A program made the position numbers and the translations under genes. The notes under the pieces were generated by a model. That model was not told the DNA's origin, made no database searches, and saw nothing but the letters and a program-made list of their open reading frames with translations. Shown here piece after piece: positions 1 through 5,079 of a stretch of DNA of 5,079 bases. This DNA comes from an uncultured Halieaceae bacterium (GTDB lineage: Bacteria; Pseudomonadota; Gammaproteobacteria; Pseudomonadales; Halieaceae): NCBI GenBank assembly GCA_938074135.1, contig CALJFL010000121.1, forward strand, positions 1-5,079. Reading direction: 5' to 3'. Position 1 is the first letter of the stretch, and the number at the start of each line of letters is the position of its first letter.

Positions 1-1097
1 GTGGTAAAGGACACAAAGGCCATGGTGACAAAGGTCAAAACCGGTAGCATGCTCGGTGTCATATAGGGCGATACCGATGAGATAACATATTCAGTGAACC
101 CCAGCGCATTATTGGCCTCGATAAATGTAAACACCGCGACAAGAATACAAAGCACTGGCAGCATCGTCTTCAGGCCTTCCATCACAGTATCAAACATCTC
201 ATACAGCGTAAGCGTGCGGGTCACCAGGTATTGCACCATGGTGACCAGGATGGCCGCTATCACCCCAATTAACAGGTCGATGTCGGATAGGATGGTGACC
301 ACTATCAACACAAACAAAGGGACGAAAAACAGGGAGGGGCGAGACGCGCTATTTTCGCCTTCGTGATAGGGCTCCTCCATCTCGATATCCATCGCAGTAC
401 CCGGCGGTTGCAGCTCGCCGGTAGTCTCGGCTCTTAACTCCGCGTGTTTCATGGTACCAAGCAATGGGATGACGCCCATGATGACCAGCGGCACGATAGC
501 CAGCGCTGCAAATGGGTAGAACATGTATGGAATGGACTGGATGAAAAGATTGATTCCCTCACCTTCGGCGGCGACGCCGTTTTTTTCCAGTAGCCCGGCG
601 AAATAAACCCCCCAGGTAGAAATCGGGATAATCAGGCAGGTCGGTGCTGCAGTTGAATCCACCACATAGGACAGCATCTCCCGCGAGGTTTTGTACTTGT
701 CTGTCACCTTTTTCATCGACGAACTGACAGTCAGTGCGTTGAGGTAATCGTCCAGAAAAATTACCAGACCCAGCGCCCAGGTCCAGAGCAGGCTGCCGCG
801 CTTACTGCTGACACGACGGGTAACCAGGTTACCAAAGGCCTGTGCACCGCCTGCGCGCACCAGTAGGGCGATAAAACTCCCGTACAGGCCACAGACCATT
901 AAAACCCAGCCGGTGTTTTCGTCCTGCATAACTGTCAGCAATGCTTCCGACAAACTGCCGATGAAACCCACGCCGTCTGCTATGAGGAAAGCAACCAGGG
1001 CACCGGCGGTAACCGCCGCAATGGTGCGGTGGGTGATAATCGCCACCGTCAGTACGACGACGACAGGGATTAAGCTAATTGCCCCGTAACTTTCCAA
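1..1097 (-). CDS. NhaC-family Na+/H+ antiporter-like membrane transporter (3' end missing)
   Basis: Inner-membrane secondary transporter of the NhaC family; 365 codons are visible and the C-terminus lies beyond position 1. NhaC proteins usually run to roughly 450-520 residues, so about a quarter is missing. The visible part has hydrophobic segments at about residues 8-22, 25-42, 63-81, 102-117, 153-170, 187-213, 256-292 (probably two) and 312-345. The family hallmark FLDDYLNALTV lies at 114-124, followed by a TDKY..SRE segment (132-140) and DSTAAP (147-152), the polar core of the family. A charged linker at about 217-253 is probably cytoplasmic. No ATG fits; I chose the TTG at 1097 because the resulting N-terminus (LESYGAISLIP) resembles the usual NhaC start and a GAGGGG ribosome site lies 9 bases upstream. 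It is the third gene of a lysR-luxR-antiporter operon. The family is clear, but the substrate is not: members exchange Na+/H+ or carry organic solutes such as malate/lactate, and some are predicted lysine transporters. Confidence 0.9.
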   Translation of the reverse strand, partial: MESYGAISLIPVVVVLTVAIITHRTIAAVTAGALVAFLIADGVGFIGSLSEALLTVMQDENTGWVLMVCGLYGSFIALLVRAGGAQAFGNLVTRRVSSKRGSLLWTWALGLVIFLDDYLNALTVSSSMKKVTDKYKTSREMLSYVVDSTAAPTCLIIPISTWGVYFAGLLEKNGVAAEGEGINLFIQSIPYMFYPFAALAIVPLVIMGVIPLLGTMKHAELRAETTGELQPPGTAMDIEMEEPYHEGENSASRPSLFFVPLFVLIVVTILSDIDLLIGVIAAILVTMVQYLVTRTLTLYEMFDTVMEGLKTMLPVLCILVAVFTFIEANNALGFTEYVISSVSPYMTPSMLPVLTFVTMAFVSFT

Positions 1098-1106
1098 GTG
1101 GCGATT

Positions 1107-1112
1107 CCCCTC
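1107..1112 (-). promoter_or_regulatory. Ribosome binding site deciding the TTG start of the NhaC-family gene
   Basis: On the minus strand this reads GAGGGG, purine-rich and complementary to the 16S rRNA tail. It sits 9 bases before the TTG at 1097. No ATG or GTG is available in frame nearby, so this site is the main support for a TTG start. It lies inside the 25-base gap after the luxR stop codon. Confidence 0.65.
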
Positions 1113-1122
1113 GATCTGATGG

Positions 1123-1989
1123 TTATTGCGGTGGCTGCATGTAGGCAACCAGTGTGTCGCCGCCCTCGTAGTTGCGGGCGCTCATTACCGAGTCGAGAAA
1201 CAGGTAGAACAGCTCGGCCTGTGAGCTGACTTCCAGTTTCGCGTAGGCATGTTTGCGGTGCAGTTTCACGGTCTCCATGGAGATCGACAGTTTCTCGGCG
1301 ACAGTTTTGGTGCTGTGCCCGTGTAACACAAGATTAATCACCTGAGTCTCACGCTCGGTAAGCAGGCTGCTACCAAAGGCGTTGAGCGCGCTGTGCAACT
1401 GGGCTCGTAGTTGCTCTGACGAGGCCGACGATTCATGGCTGGTCCAATGTTGCTGGCACAAGGCCTCCACCGCCGGCGCAATGGCTTCGAGCACGCCAAG
1501 TTGTGCTTTGCTGAACGTGGCGCGAGGCCGGGTCTTGCCCAGTGCAATATTAATGAAGCCGCCCGCGGGCAGGGCGATCAGGTAGCCGCATTCATCCTGG
1601 TAGCCACAGTTGCGATACCAGGTTTTGTAGTACTCGCTGTCCTTGAACCCGGTAGGAGACAGGTCACGCAAGCGAAATACGCCGAAACGCTTGTCGCGGT
1701 AGGCCGCGAGGTAATACGGGTCGAGCAGGAATGGGCCCTTAACAAACCGGTCCAGGGTCGAGGTTTCAGCCTGTTCAGGTACCTCGAAGTATTCGATGAC
1801 AGGCATCGCCTTCGATGGATACAACAGGACGCTGGCGTCGTCGATGGGTACCAGTGCCTTCAATGTGTCAACCAGGCCAGCTGAAAACTCACTGCTGCCG
1901 ATCTTGGGCAGCAGTGTTGCCAGGTGGTGGCTGAACTGGGCGAGTGCAGGCATGGTTGAAAGGGCAGATCTCGTGGCTCGACGCCTCAT
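1123..1989 (-). CDS. LuxR-type HTH transcriptional regulator with an unassigned N-terminal sensor-like domain
   Basis: DNA-binding regulator of 288 residues. The C-terminal LuxR/GerE helix-turn-helix occupies about residues 208-266: LLTERETQVINLVLHG opens it, KTVAEKLSISMETVKLHRK holds the scaffold and recognition helices, and the AYAKLEVSSQAELFYL stretch closes it. The N-terminal ~185 residues look like a single globular ligand-sensing-type domain, with DPYYLAAYRDKRFGVFRLRD at 90-109, YYKTWYRNCGYQDECGYLIAL at 120-140 and a final helix near 160-180. I do not see the Trp/Tyr/Asp-Pro pattern of acyl-homoserine-lactone receptors, nor a response-regulator receiver domain with its phospho-acceptor Asp, so the signal is unknown. 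The ATG at 1989 overlaps the lysR stop (ATGA). A TTG at 2010 would add seven residues and is less likely; an ATG at 1953 would shorten the protein. It sits between lysR and the antiporter and may regulate the antiporter, its own operon or gcdH (inference). Confidence 0.88.
   Translation of the reverse strand: MRRRATRSALSTMPALAQFSHHLATLLPKIGSSEFSAGLVDTLKALVPIDDASVLLYPSKAMPVIEYFEVPEQAETSTLDRFVKGPFLLDPYYLAAYRDKRFGVFRLRDLSPTGFKDSEYYKTWYRNCGYQDECGYLIALPAGGFINIALGKTRPRATFSKAQLGVLEAIAPAVEALCQQHWTSHESSASSEQLRAQLHSALNAFGSSLLTERETQVINLVLHGHSTKTVAEKLSISMETVKLHRKHAYAKLEVSSQAELFYLFLDSVMSARNYEGGDTLVAYMQPPQ
1986..1989 (-). promoter_or_regulatory. ATGA stop/start overlap coupling lysR and luxR
   Basis: The minus strand reads ATGA here: ATG (1989-1987) starts luxR and TGA (1988-1986) ends lysR. 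No strong ribosome site precedes the ATG (only a poor GGCGG about 13 bases upstream). Such overlaps are a classic arrangement for re-initiation, so LuxR synthesis probably depends on translation of lysR. The overlap is seen in the sequence; the coupling is inferred. Confidence 0.75.
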
Positions 1990-2858
1990 GATAACTTGAA
2001 TGCCGCCCAATCCAAAAAAGCCTGGTTGGCGCCGGAAATCGTCTTCCCTCGCCGTTTGGCCAGCGCCATCTCAATGCGGGTGTCGCCCTCCAGCTCGATG
2101 CCGACGATGCCCGGCTCCTGGGCGACCATCATTTTTAATCCCACGGTGACCCCCAGGCCCTGTTTAACCATACGGATGATGAGAGGTAAAAAATTGGTCT
2201 GCACCCTCAGGGCAGGGTCAATCCCGGCCTGCTGACACAGCTGGTCCAGCTTGTGGCGAATGAAATAGCCGCTCTCGTAGACAATCATAGGTACGTCGGC
2301 CAGTGCCTCAACCGTAACTTTACGCTTATCGGCCCAGGGGTGGGAGTCCGCCACACATAACACCATTTCTTCCTCGACCAGCGGCAACAGTTCCAGTTCA
2401 TCGGCGCGCTCGCTGCCGCTGGTCACGCCAATCTCGACCTCGTCATCCAGCAGCATCTGTTCGACGCGGGTGGTACCGGCCTGGGTGACGGCGGCTTTCA
2501 GCCCCTCGTGGTCGATGAGGAATTCGGTGAGGACATCGGGTAAGTAATAGGTAGCGAGCATGGAAGGGCAGGCGATATTGAGCTCACCCTGTAACAGGTG
2601 GCCCATGGCATCACTGGTGCGCAGCAACTCCTCGGTCTCGCGCAGGATAATCTCAGCCCGGGCCAGTACCGCTTCACCTTCGGCGGTCAGGCGCACCTGG
2701 CGGCCGGAACGGTCCAGCAGGGTGATGCCCAATGACTCCTCCAGCTTGCGCACCGCGATGCTCACGGCGGGTTGCGCCATATGCAGGTCTTCCGCGGCGC
2801 GGCTGAAGCTGTTGAGCCGTGCAACCCGGGTAAAAATCTGTAGCTTGCGTAAATCCAT
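1986..2858 (-). CDS. LysR-type transcriptional regulator, probable regulator of the divergent gcdH
   Basis: LysR-family regulator of 290 residues, normal length for the family. The winged helix-turn-helix is at about residues 1-60: LRKLQIFTRVARLNSFSRAA, then AQPAVSIAVRKLEESLGITL as the recognition region, then LLDRSGRQVRLTAEGEAVL. A linker helix follows to about 90, then a two-lobed effector-binding domain from GELNIACPS (91-99) to the end, with DDEVEIGVTSG (138-148) and VKQGLGVTVGLKMM (231-244) in the expected places. The ATG at 2858 gives the standard LysR N-terminus; the frame stays open further upstream but that part is antisense to gcdH. No good ribosome site is visible in the AT-rich leader. 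Divergence from gcdH across 108 bases is the classic layout in which a LysR protein controls its neighbour and itself. In Pseudomonas a LysR protein called GcdR regulates gcdH; orthology cannot be settled here, so no symbol is given. The coinducer may be glutarate or a related metabolite (inference). Confidence 0.93.
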   Translation of the reverse strand: MDLRKLQIFTRVARLNSFSRAAEDLHMAQPAVSIAVRKLEESLGITLLDRSGRQVRLTAEGEAVLARAEIILRETEELLRTSDAMGHLLQGELNIACPSMLATYYLPDVLTEFLIDHEGLKAAVTQAGTTRVEQMLLDDEVEIGVTSGSERADELELLPLVEEEMVLCVADSHPWADKRKVTVEALADVPMIVYESGYFIRHKLDQLCQQAGIDPALRVQTNFLPLIIRMVKQGLGVTVGLKMMVAQEPGIVGIELEGDTRIEMALAKRRGKTISGANQAFLDWAAFKLS

Positions 2859-2868
2859 GGCTATAAAT

Positions 2869-2881
2869 ATATAACGTATAT
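2869..2881. promoter_or_regulatory. Candidate LysR operator dyad 1 (ATATA-ACG-TATAT)
   Basis: Perfect inverted repeat with 5-base arms and a 3-base centre, starting 11 bases upstream of the lysR ATG. Its core overlaps one copy of the TAACGTAT direct repeat. The position suits an autoregulatory LysR site. AT-rich DNA forms chance dyads easily, so confidence is modest. Confidence 0.4.
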
Positions 2882-2886
2882 GGAAA

Positions 2887-2903
2887 ATATATAAAACATA
2901 TAT
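2887..2903. promoter_or_regulatory. Candidate LysR operator dyad 2 (ATATAT-N5-ATATAT)
   Basis: Perfect dyad with 6-base arms around AAAAC. It contains matches to the general LysR T-N11-A pattern (for example T2888/A2900). Its centre lies 20 bases from that of dyad 1, close to two helical turns, so both could face the same side of the helix. The dyad is seen in the sequence; the operator role is inferred. Confidence 0.45.
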
Positions 2904-2917
2904 TTTATTAATAAAAT
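2902..2917. promoter_or_regulatory. 16-base perfect AT-only palindrome
   Basis: ATTTTATTAATAAAAT is identical to its reverse complement over all 16 bases and partly overlaps dyad 2. It lies 50 bases before the gcdH start and includes a possible -10 element (TAAAAT), so a protein bound here could compete with or recruit RNA polymerase. It could also simply be bendable or easily melted promoter DNA. It has no T-run following a GC stem, so it is not a terminator. Confidence 0.4.
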
Positions 2918-2951
2918 GTTCTTTGCTAACGTATGGCTTCCCTGAAATTCC

Positions 2952-2957
2952 GGTAGG
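2952..2957 (+). promoter_or_regulatory. Ribosome binding site of gcdH
   Basis: GGTAGG lies 9 bases before the ATG at 2967 and is the only purine-rich, anti-16S-like stretch in the leader. It supports that ATG over the internal ATGs further downstream. Confidence 0.55.
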
Positions 2958-2966
2958 TCGCGATCG

Positions 2967-4151
2967 ATGAGCAAAGGTAAGAGCTGGCAGAAACTCAATT
3001 GGCAGGATCCTTTCCTGCTGGATCAACAACTGACCGATGAGCAGCGCATGGTGCGCGACAGCGCCCGCCAATACGCCCAGGAAAAATTGGCGCCGCGGGT
3101 GCAGGAAGCCTATCGCCGAGAGGAAACCGACGCGGCTATTTTTACCGAGATGGGTGAACTGGGCCTGCTGGGCTCCACGATTGATGGCTATGGCTGCCCG
3201 GGTGTCGACTATATCTGCTACGGACTCGTTGCACGGGAAGTGGAACGGGTGGATTCGGGCTATCGTTCCATGATGAGCGTGCAGTCCTCGCTGGTGATGT
3301 ATCCCATCTACGCCTATGGCAACGAGGCCCAGCGCGAGAAATACCTGCCCAAGCTGGCGACCGGAGAGTGGATTGGCTGTTTTGGCCTGACCGAGCCCGA
3401 CCACGGTTCTGACCCGGGTAGCATGGTGACATGCGCCAGAAGCGTGGACGGCGGTTACAGTATCTCGGGTGCCAAGATGTGGATCAGCAACAGCCCCATT
3501 GCCGACGTGTTTGTGGTGTGGGCCAAGACCGACGACGGCAAGATTCGTGGCTTCATCCTGGAGAAGGGGATGAAGGGCCTTAGCGCGCCCAAGATCGAGG
3601 GCAAGCTCGCCCTGCGTGCCTCAATCACCGGCGAGATCGTGATGGATGAGGTATTTGTCAGCGAGGAGCAGTTGATGCCCAATGTCGAGGGGCTTAAAGG
3701 TCCTTTCGGTTGTCTGAACAATGCTCGTTACGGCATTGCCTGGGGCTCACTTGGCGCTGCCGAGGCCTGCTGGCATGCGGCGCGCGATTACACCATGGAG
3801 CGCCAGCAGTTCGGCCGCCCGCTGGCTGCCAATCAGCTGATCCAGCTGAAGCTGGCTGACATGCAGACCGAAATCAGCCTGGGCTTGCAGGGCTGCCACC
3901 GCGCCGGTGTGCTCATGGATGCGGGCCAGATCGCGCCAGAGTTGATTTCCCTGATCAAGCGCAACTCCTGTGGCAAGTCGCTGCACATCGCCCGTCAGGC
4001 CCGCGATATGCTCGGTGGTAACGGTATTTCAGATGAATACCCGGTTATGCGGCATATGGTGAACCTGGAAGTGGTGAATACCTATGAGGGCACCCACGAC
4101 GTGCACGCTCTGATTCTGGGTCGTACGCAGACGGACATACCGGCGTTTTGA
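2967..4151 (+). CDS. gcdH: Glutaryl-CoA dehydrogenase (decarboxylating)
   Basis: FAD enzyme of the acyl-CoA dehydrogenase family that oxidises and decarboxylates glutaryl-CoA to crotonyl-CoA and CO2, passing electrons to ETF in the cytoplasm; it serves lysine, tryptophan, glutarate and some aromatic breakdown routes. The 394 residues match the full length of the mature enzyme. Family signatures recognised from the human enzyme are [19 protein letters not shown] (93-111), [16 protein letters not shown] (138-153), [17 protein letters not shown] (172-188), [16 protein letters not shown] (245-260), [20 protein letters not shown] (331-350), GGNGISDEY (350-358) and [16 protein letters not shown] (371-386). 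Glu374 in YEGT is the expected catalytic base. Arg100 and Ser101 align with the human substrate-carboxylate-binding Arg94/Ser95, and Glu93 and Tyr373 with Glu87 and Tyr369, consistent with glutaryl specificity and decarboxylation. It is divergent from lysR and convergent with the thiolase gene, 7 bases between stops. No glutaryl-CoA transferase gene follows it, unlike the Pseudomonas gcdH-gcdG pair. Confidence 0.97.
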   Translation: MSKGKSWQKLNWQDPFLLDQQLTDEQRMVRDSARQYAQEKLAPRVQEAYRREETDAAIFTEMGELGLLGSTIDGYGCPGVDYICYGLVAREVERVDSGYRSMMSVQSSLVMYPIYAYGNEAQREKYLPKLATGEWIGCFGLTEPDHGSDPGSMVTCARSVDGGYSISGAKMWISNSPIADVFVVWAKTDDGKIRGFILEKGMKGLSAPKIEGKLALRASITGEIVMDEVFVSEEQLMPNVEGLKGPFGCLNNARYGIAWGSLGAAEACWHAARDYTMERQQFGRPLAANQLIQLKLADMQTEISLGLQGCHRAGVLMDAGQIAPELISLIKRNSCGKSLHIARQARDMLGGNGISDEYPVMRHMVNLEVVNTYEGTHDVHALILGRTQTDIPAF

Positions 4152-4158
4152 TCGCTGA

Positions 4159-5079
4159 CTAGGCGCCGACCCCGACCACGAAACTGGCGCAGGTGGTGGT
4201 GCTGCCACCGACGTTGAAAGTGATCATGTTCTCAGCGTCCTTGATCTGGCAGGAACCTGCCCGACCAGTCACCTGCCTGCTGCAGTCCAGCACCATGCGA
4301 ATGCCGGTTGCTCCTACCGGATGACCGAGGCCGATTAAACCGCCGCTGGCGTTGACCGGGAAGTCGCCATCTCGGCTGATGCGATCCTCCTCAATCGCTT
4401 TCCAGCCCTCACCCGGTGCGGTGAGCCCACTGTGATCAAGCGCCATGTATTCAGTAATGGTGAAGCAGTCGTGAGTTTCCAGGCCGTCCAGGTCCCTTAG
4501 CTCGGCCAGGCCAGCGCGTTTGCGTGCGTCGTCCATGGTGGCCTTGGCATGCGGGAAGATCAGCGGCTGGTCAGCACTCATCTGCAATTTTGTTGCCAGC
4601 AGGATAGGTGCGCTGTGATGGCCCCAGCCCTTGATCCGCGGGATATCGGCTAGCGCAAGCCCGTGGCGCTCGGCATGCTCTTTTGCGCGCTGCTCGCCGG
4701 CGAGGATTACGCAGGCAGCGCCGTCGGTAATCTGGCCACAATCGAGCTTTCTGACGGACCCGTCGATAACCGGATTGAGCTCGTCATCGGCACAGAAACT
4801 GCCCTCGGCAAAACGCCAGTCCCGCGTTTGCGCGTTGGGGTTGTCGCGGGCATTGCCAAAATTGATTTCCGCGATGCGCGCCAGATGGTCCGGGTTGATA
4901 CCGTAGCGCTGATCGTACTCCCGGGTGATGCGGTCAAACAGATGAGGCCATGGGAAATCACAGGCAGTTGCTTCCTGGCCTTGCCAGGCCGCCGCACCCA
5001 GATAGTCCGCGCCGGTCCTGCCATCGACATTGCGCATAAGCTCCAGACCCAGTACGCAGGCCACATCGTAGTGGCCCGC
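4159..5079 (-). CDS. Thiolase, SCP2/SCP-x-like acetyl-CoA acyltransferase (N-terminus missing)
   Basis: Thiolase-superfamily enzyme that would cleave 3-ketoacyl-CoA with CoA to release acetyl-CoA, or run the reverse condensation. The 306 visible residues hold the end of the N-terminal half and the whole C-terminal half; about 90-100 residues with the nucleophilic cysteine lie beyond the right edge. The frame is open to 5079 (AGHYDVACVLGLELM), the usual thiolase strand before the loop domain, so the GTG at 5064 is not the true start. HDCF (visible residues 203-206) and GGLIGLGHPVGATG (246-259) supply the catalytic Cys and His of the SCP2-type subgroup; the terminal motif is NVGGS (289-293) instead of the CxG of classical degradative thiolases. 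DGAACVILA (119-127) is another conserved thiolase segment. SCP2-like enzymes often act on branched or bulky acyl-CoAs, so a role directly after GcdH is possible but unproven. Its stop is 7 bases from that of gcdH, leaving no room for a terminator between them. Confidence 0.9.
   Translation of the reverse strand, partial: AGHYDVACVLGLELMRNVDGRTGADYLGAAAWQGQEATACDFPWPHLFDRITREYDQRYGINPDHLARIAEINFGNARDNPNAQTRDWRFAEGSFCADDELNPVIDGSVRKLDCGQITDGAACVILAGEQRAKEHAERHGLALADIPRIKGWGHHSAPILLATKLQMSADQPLIFPHAKATMDDARKRAGLAELRDLDGLETHDCFTITEYMALDHSGLTAPGEGWKAIEEDRISRDGDFPVNASGGLIGLGHPVGATGIRMVLDCSRQVTGRAGSCQIKDAENMITFNVGGSTTTCASFVVGVGA

Larger units (their letters stand above)
2859..2966. promoter_or_regulatory. 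AT-rich divergent lysR/gcdH control region
   Basis: This 108-base gap between the divergent start codons must hold both promoters. From 2862 to 2917 only 5 of 56 bases are G or C, in sharp contrast to the GC-rich genes around it. It contains three overlapping or adjacent dyads (listed separately) and a direct repeat TAACGTAT at 2872-2879 and 2927-2934, 55 bases apart. Several TA-rich hexamers could serve as -10 elements on either strand (for example TAAAAT at 2912-2917 for gcdH), but no convincing -35 partner is visible, as expected for an activator-dependent promoter. Exact promoters cannot be assigned by eye. Confidence 0.7.

Noticed and set aside
94..366. A 90-codon plus-strand open frame
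   Set aside because: It lies wholly antisense to the NhaC-family gene, whose minus-strand frame encodes clear family motifs; the plus-strand product has no recognisable features.
1098..1122. A terminator or separate promoter between luxR and the NhaC-family gene
   Set aside because: The 25-base gap holds a ribosome site and no hairpin; there is no room for a convincing promoter.
1435..1884. A 149-codon plus-strand open frame
   Set aside because: It is antisense to the LuxR-type gene and has no domain-like features; it is a shadow of the real frame.
2902..2917. The AT palindrome as a transcription terminator
   Set aside because: The stem would be purely A/T and there is no following T-run on either strand; its place between divergent starts fits a promoter or operator better.
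2859..3404. A 182-codon upstream extension of the LysR reading frame on the minus strand
   Set aside because: It is antisense to gcdH and crosses the AT-rich promoter; the standard LysR N-terminus begins at the ATG at 2858, giving the normal 290 residues.
4707..5066. A 119-codon minus-strand open frame in another frame of the thiolase gene
   Set aside because: It overlaps the thiolase completely in a different frame, and its product is rich in Arg, Ser and Pro without family motifs.

Overview
The window looks like chromosomal DNA from a moderately GC-rich proteobacterium, most likely a gammaproteobacterium. This is an inference from the gene families, the divergent LysR-regulator/catabolic-gene layout and the codon use; no rRNA or other taxonomic marker is present. 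It holds five protein genes, two of them cut by the window ends. There are no RNA genes, CRISPR arrays, insertion sequences or phage genes.

From left to right on the minus strand lie the start of an NhaC-family sodium/proton-type antiporter (1-1097, running off the left edge), a LuxR-type HTH regulator (1123-1989) and a LysR-type regulator (1986-2858). Transcription runs lysR to luxR to antiporter. The lysR stop and luxR start overlap as ATGA, and 25 bases separate luxR from the antiporter, so the three read as one operon. A very AT-rich intergenic region (2859-2966) with several dyads separates this operon from the divergent plus-strand gcdH (2967-4151), encoding glutaryl-CoA dehydrogenase. 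Converging on gcdH, with only 7 bases between the stop codons, is a minus-strand SCP2/SCP-x-like thiolase (4159-5079) whose N-terminus lies beyond the right edge.

Read together, this is a glutaryl-CoA catabolic locus, the route used for lysine, glutarate or some aromatic compounds. GcdH makes crotonyl-CoA from glutaryl-CoA, and the divergent LysR protein is the obvious candidate regulator. The less ordinary part is the upstream operon, where the LysR regulator is apparently translationally coupled to a second, LuxR-type regulator and followed by an NhaC-family transporter. A plausible but unproven reading is a control-and-uptake module in which the transporter brings in the pathway substrate (lysine or a related metabolite) rather than acting only in pH or sodium homeostasis. 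The thiolase may act downstream in acyl-CoA breakdown, but its orientation means it is not in an operon with gcdH.

Most of the window is ordinary metabolism. I see no clear sign of a wholly new system; the best leads are the coupled two-regulator operon, the intergenic operator cluster and the possible substrate of the NhaC-family protein.
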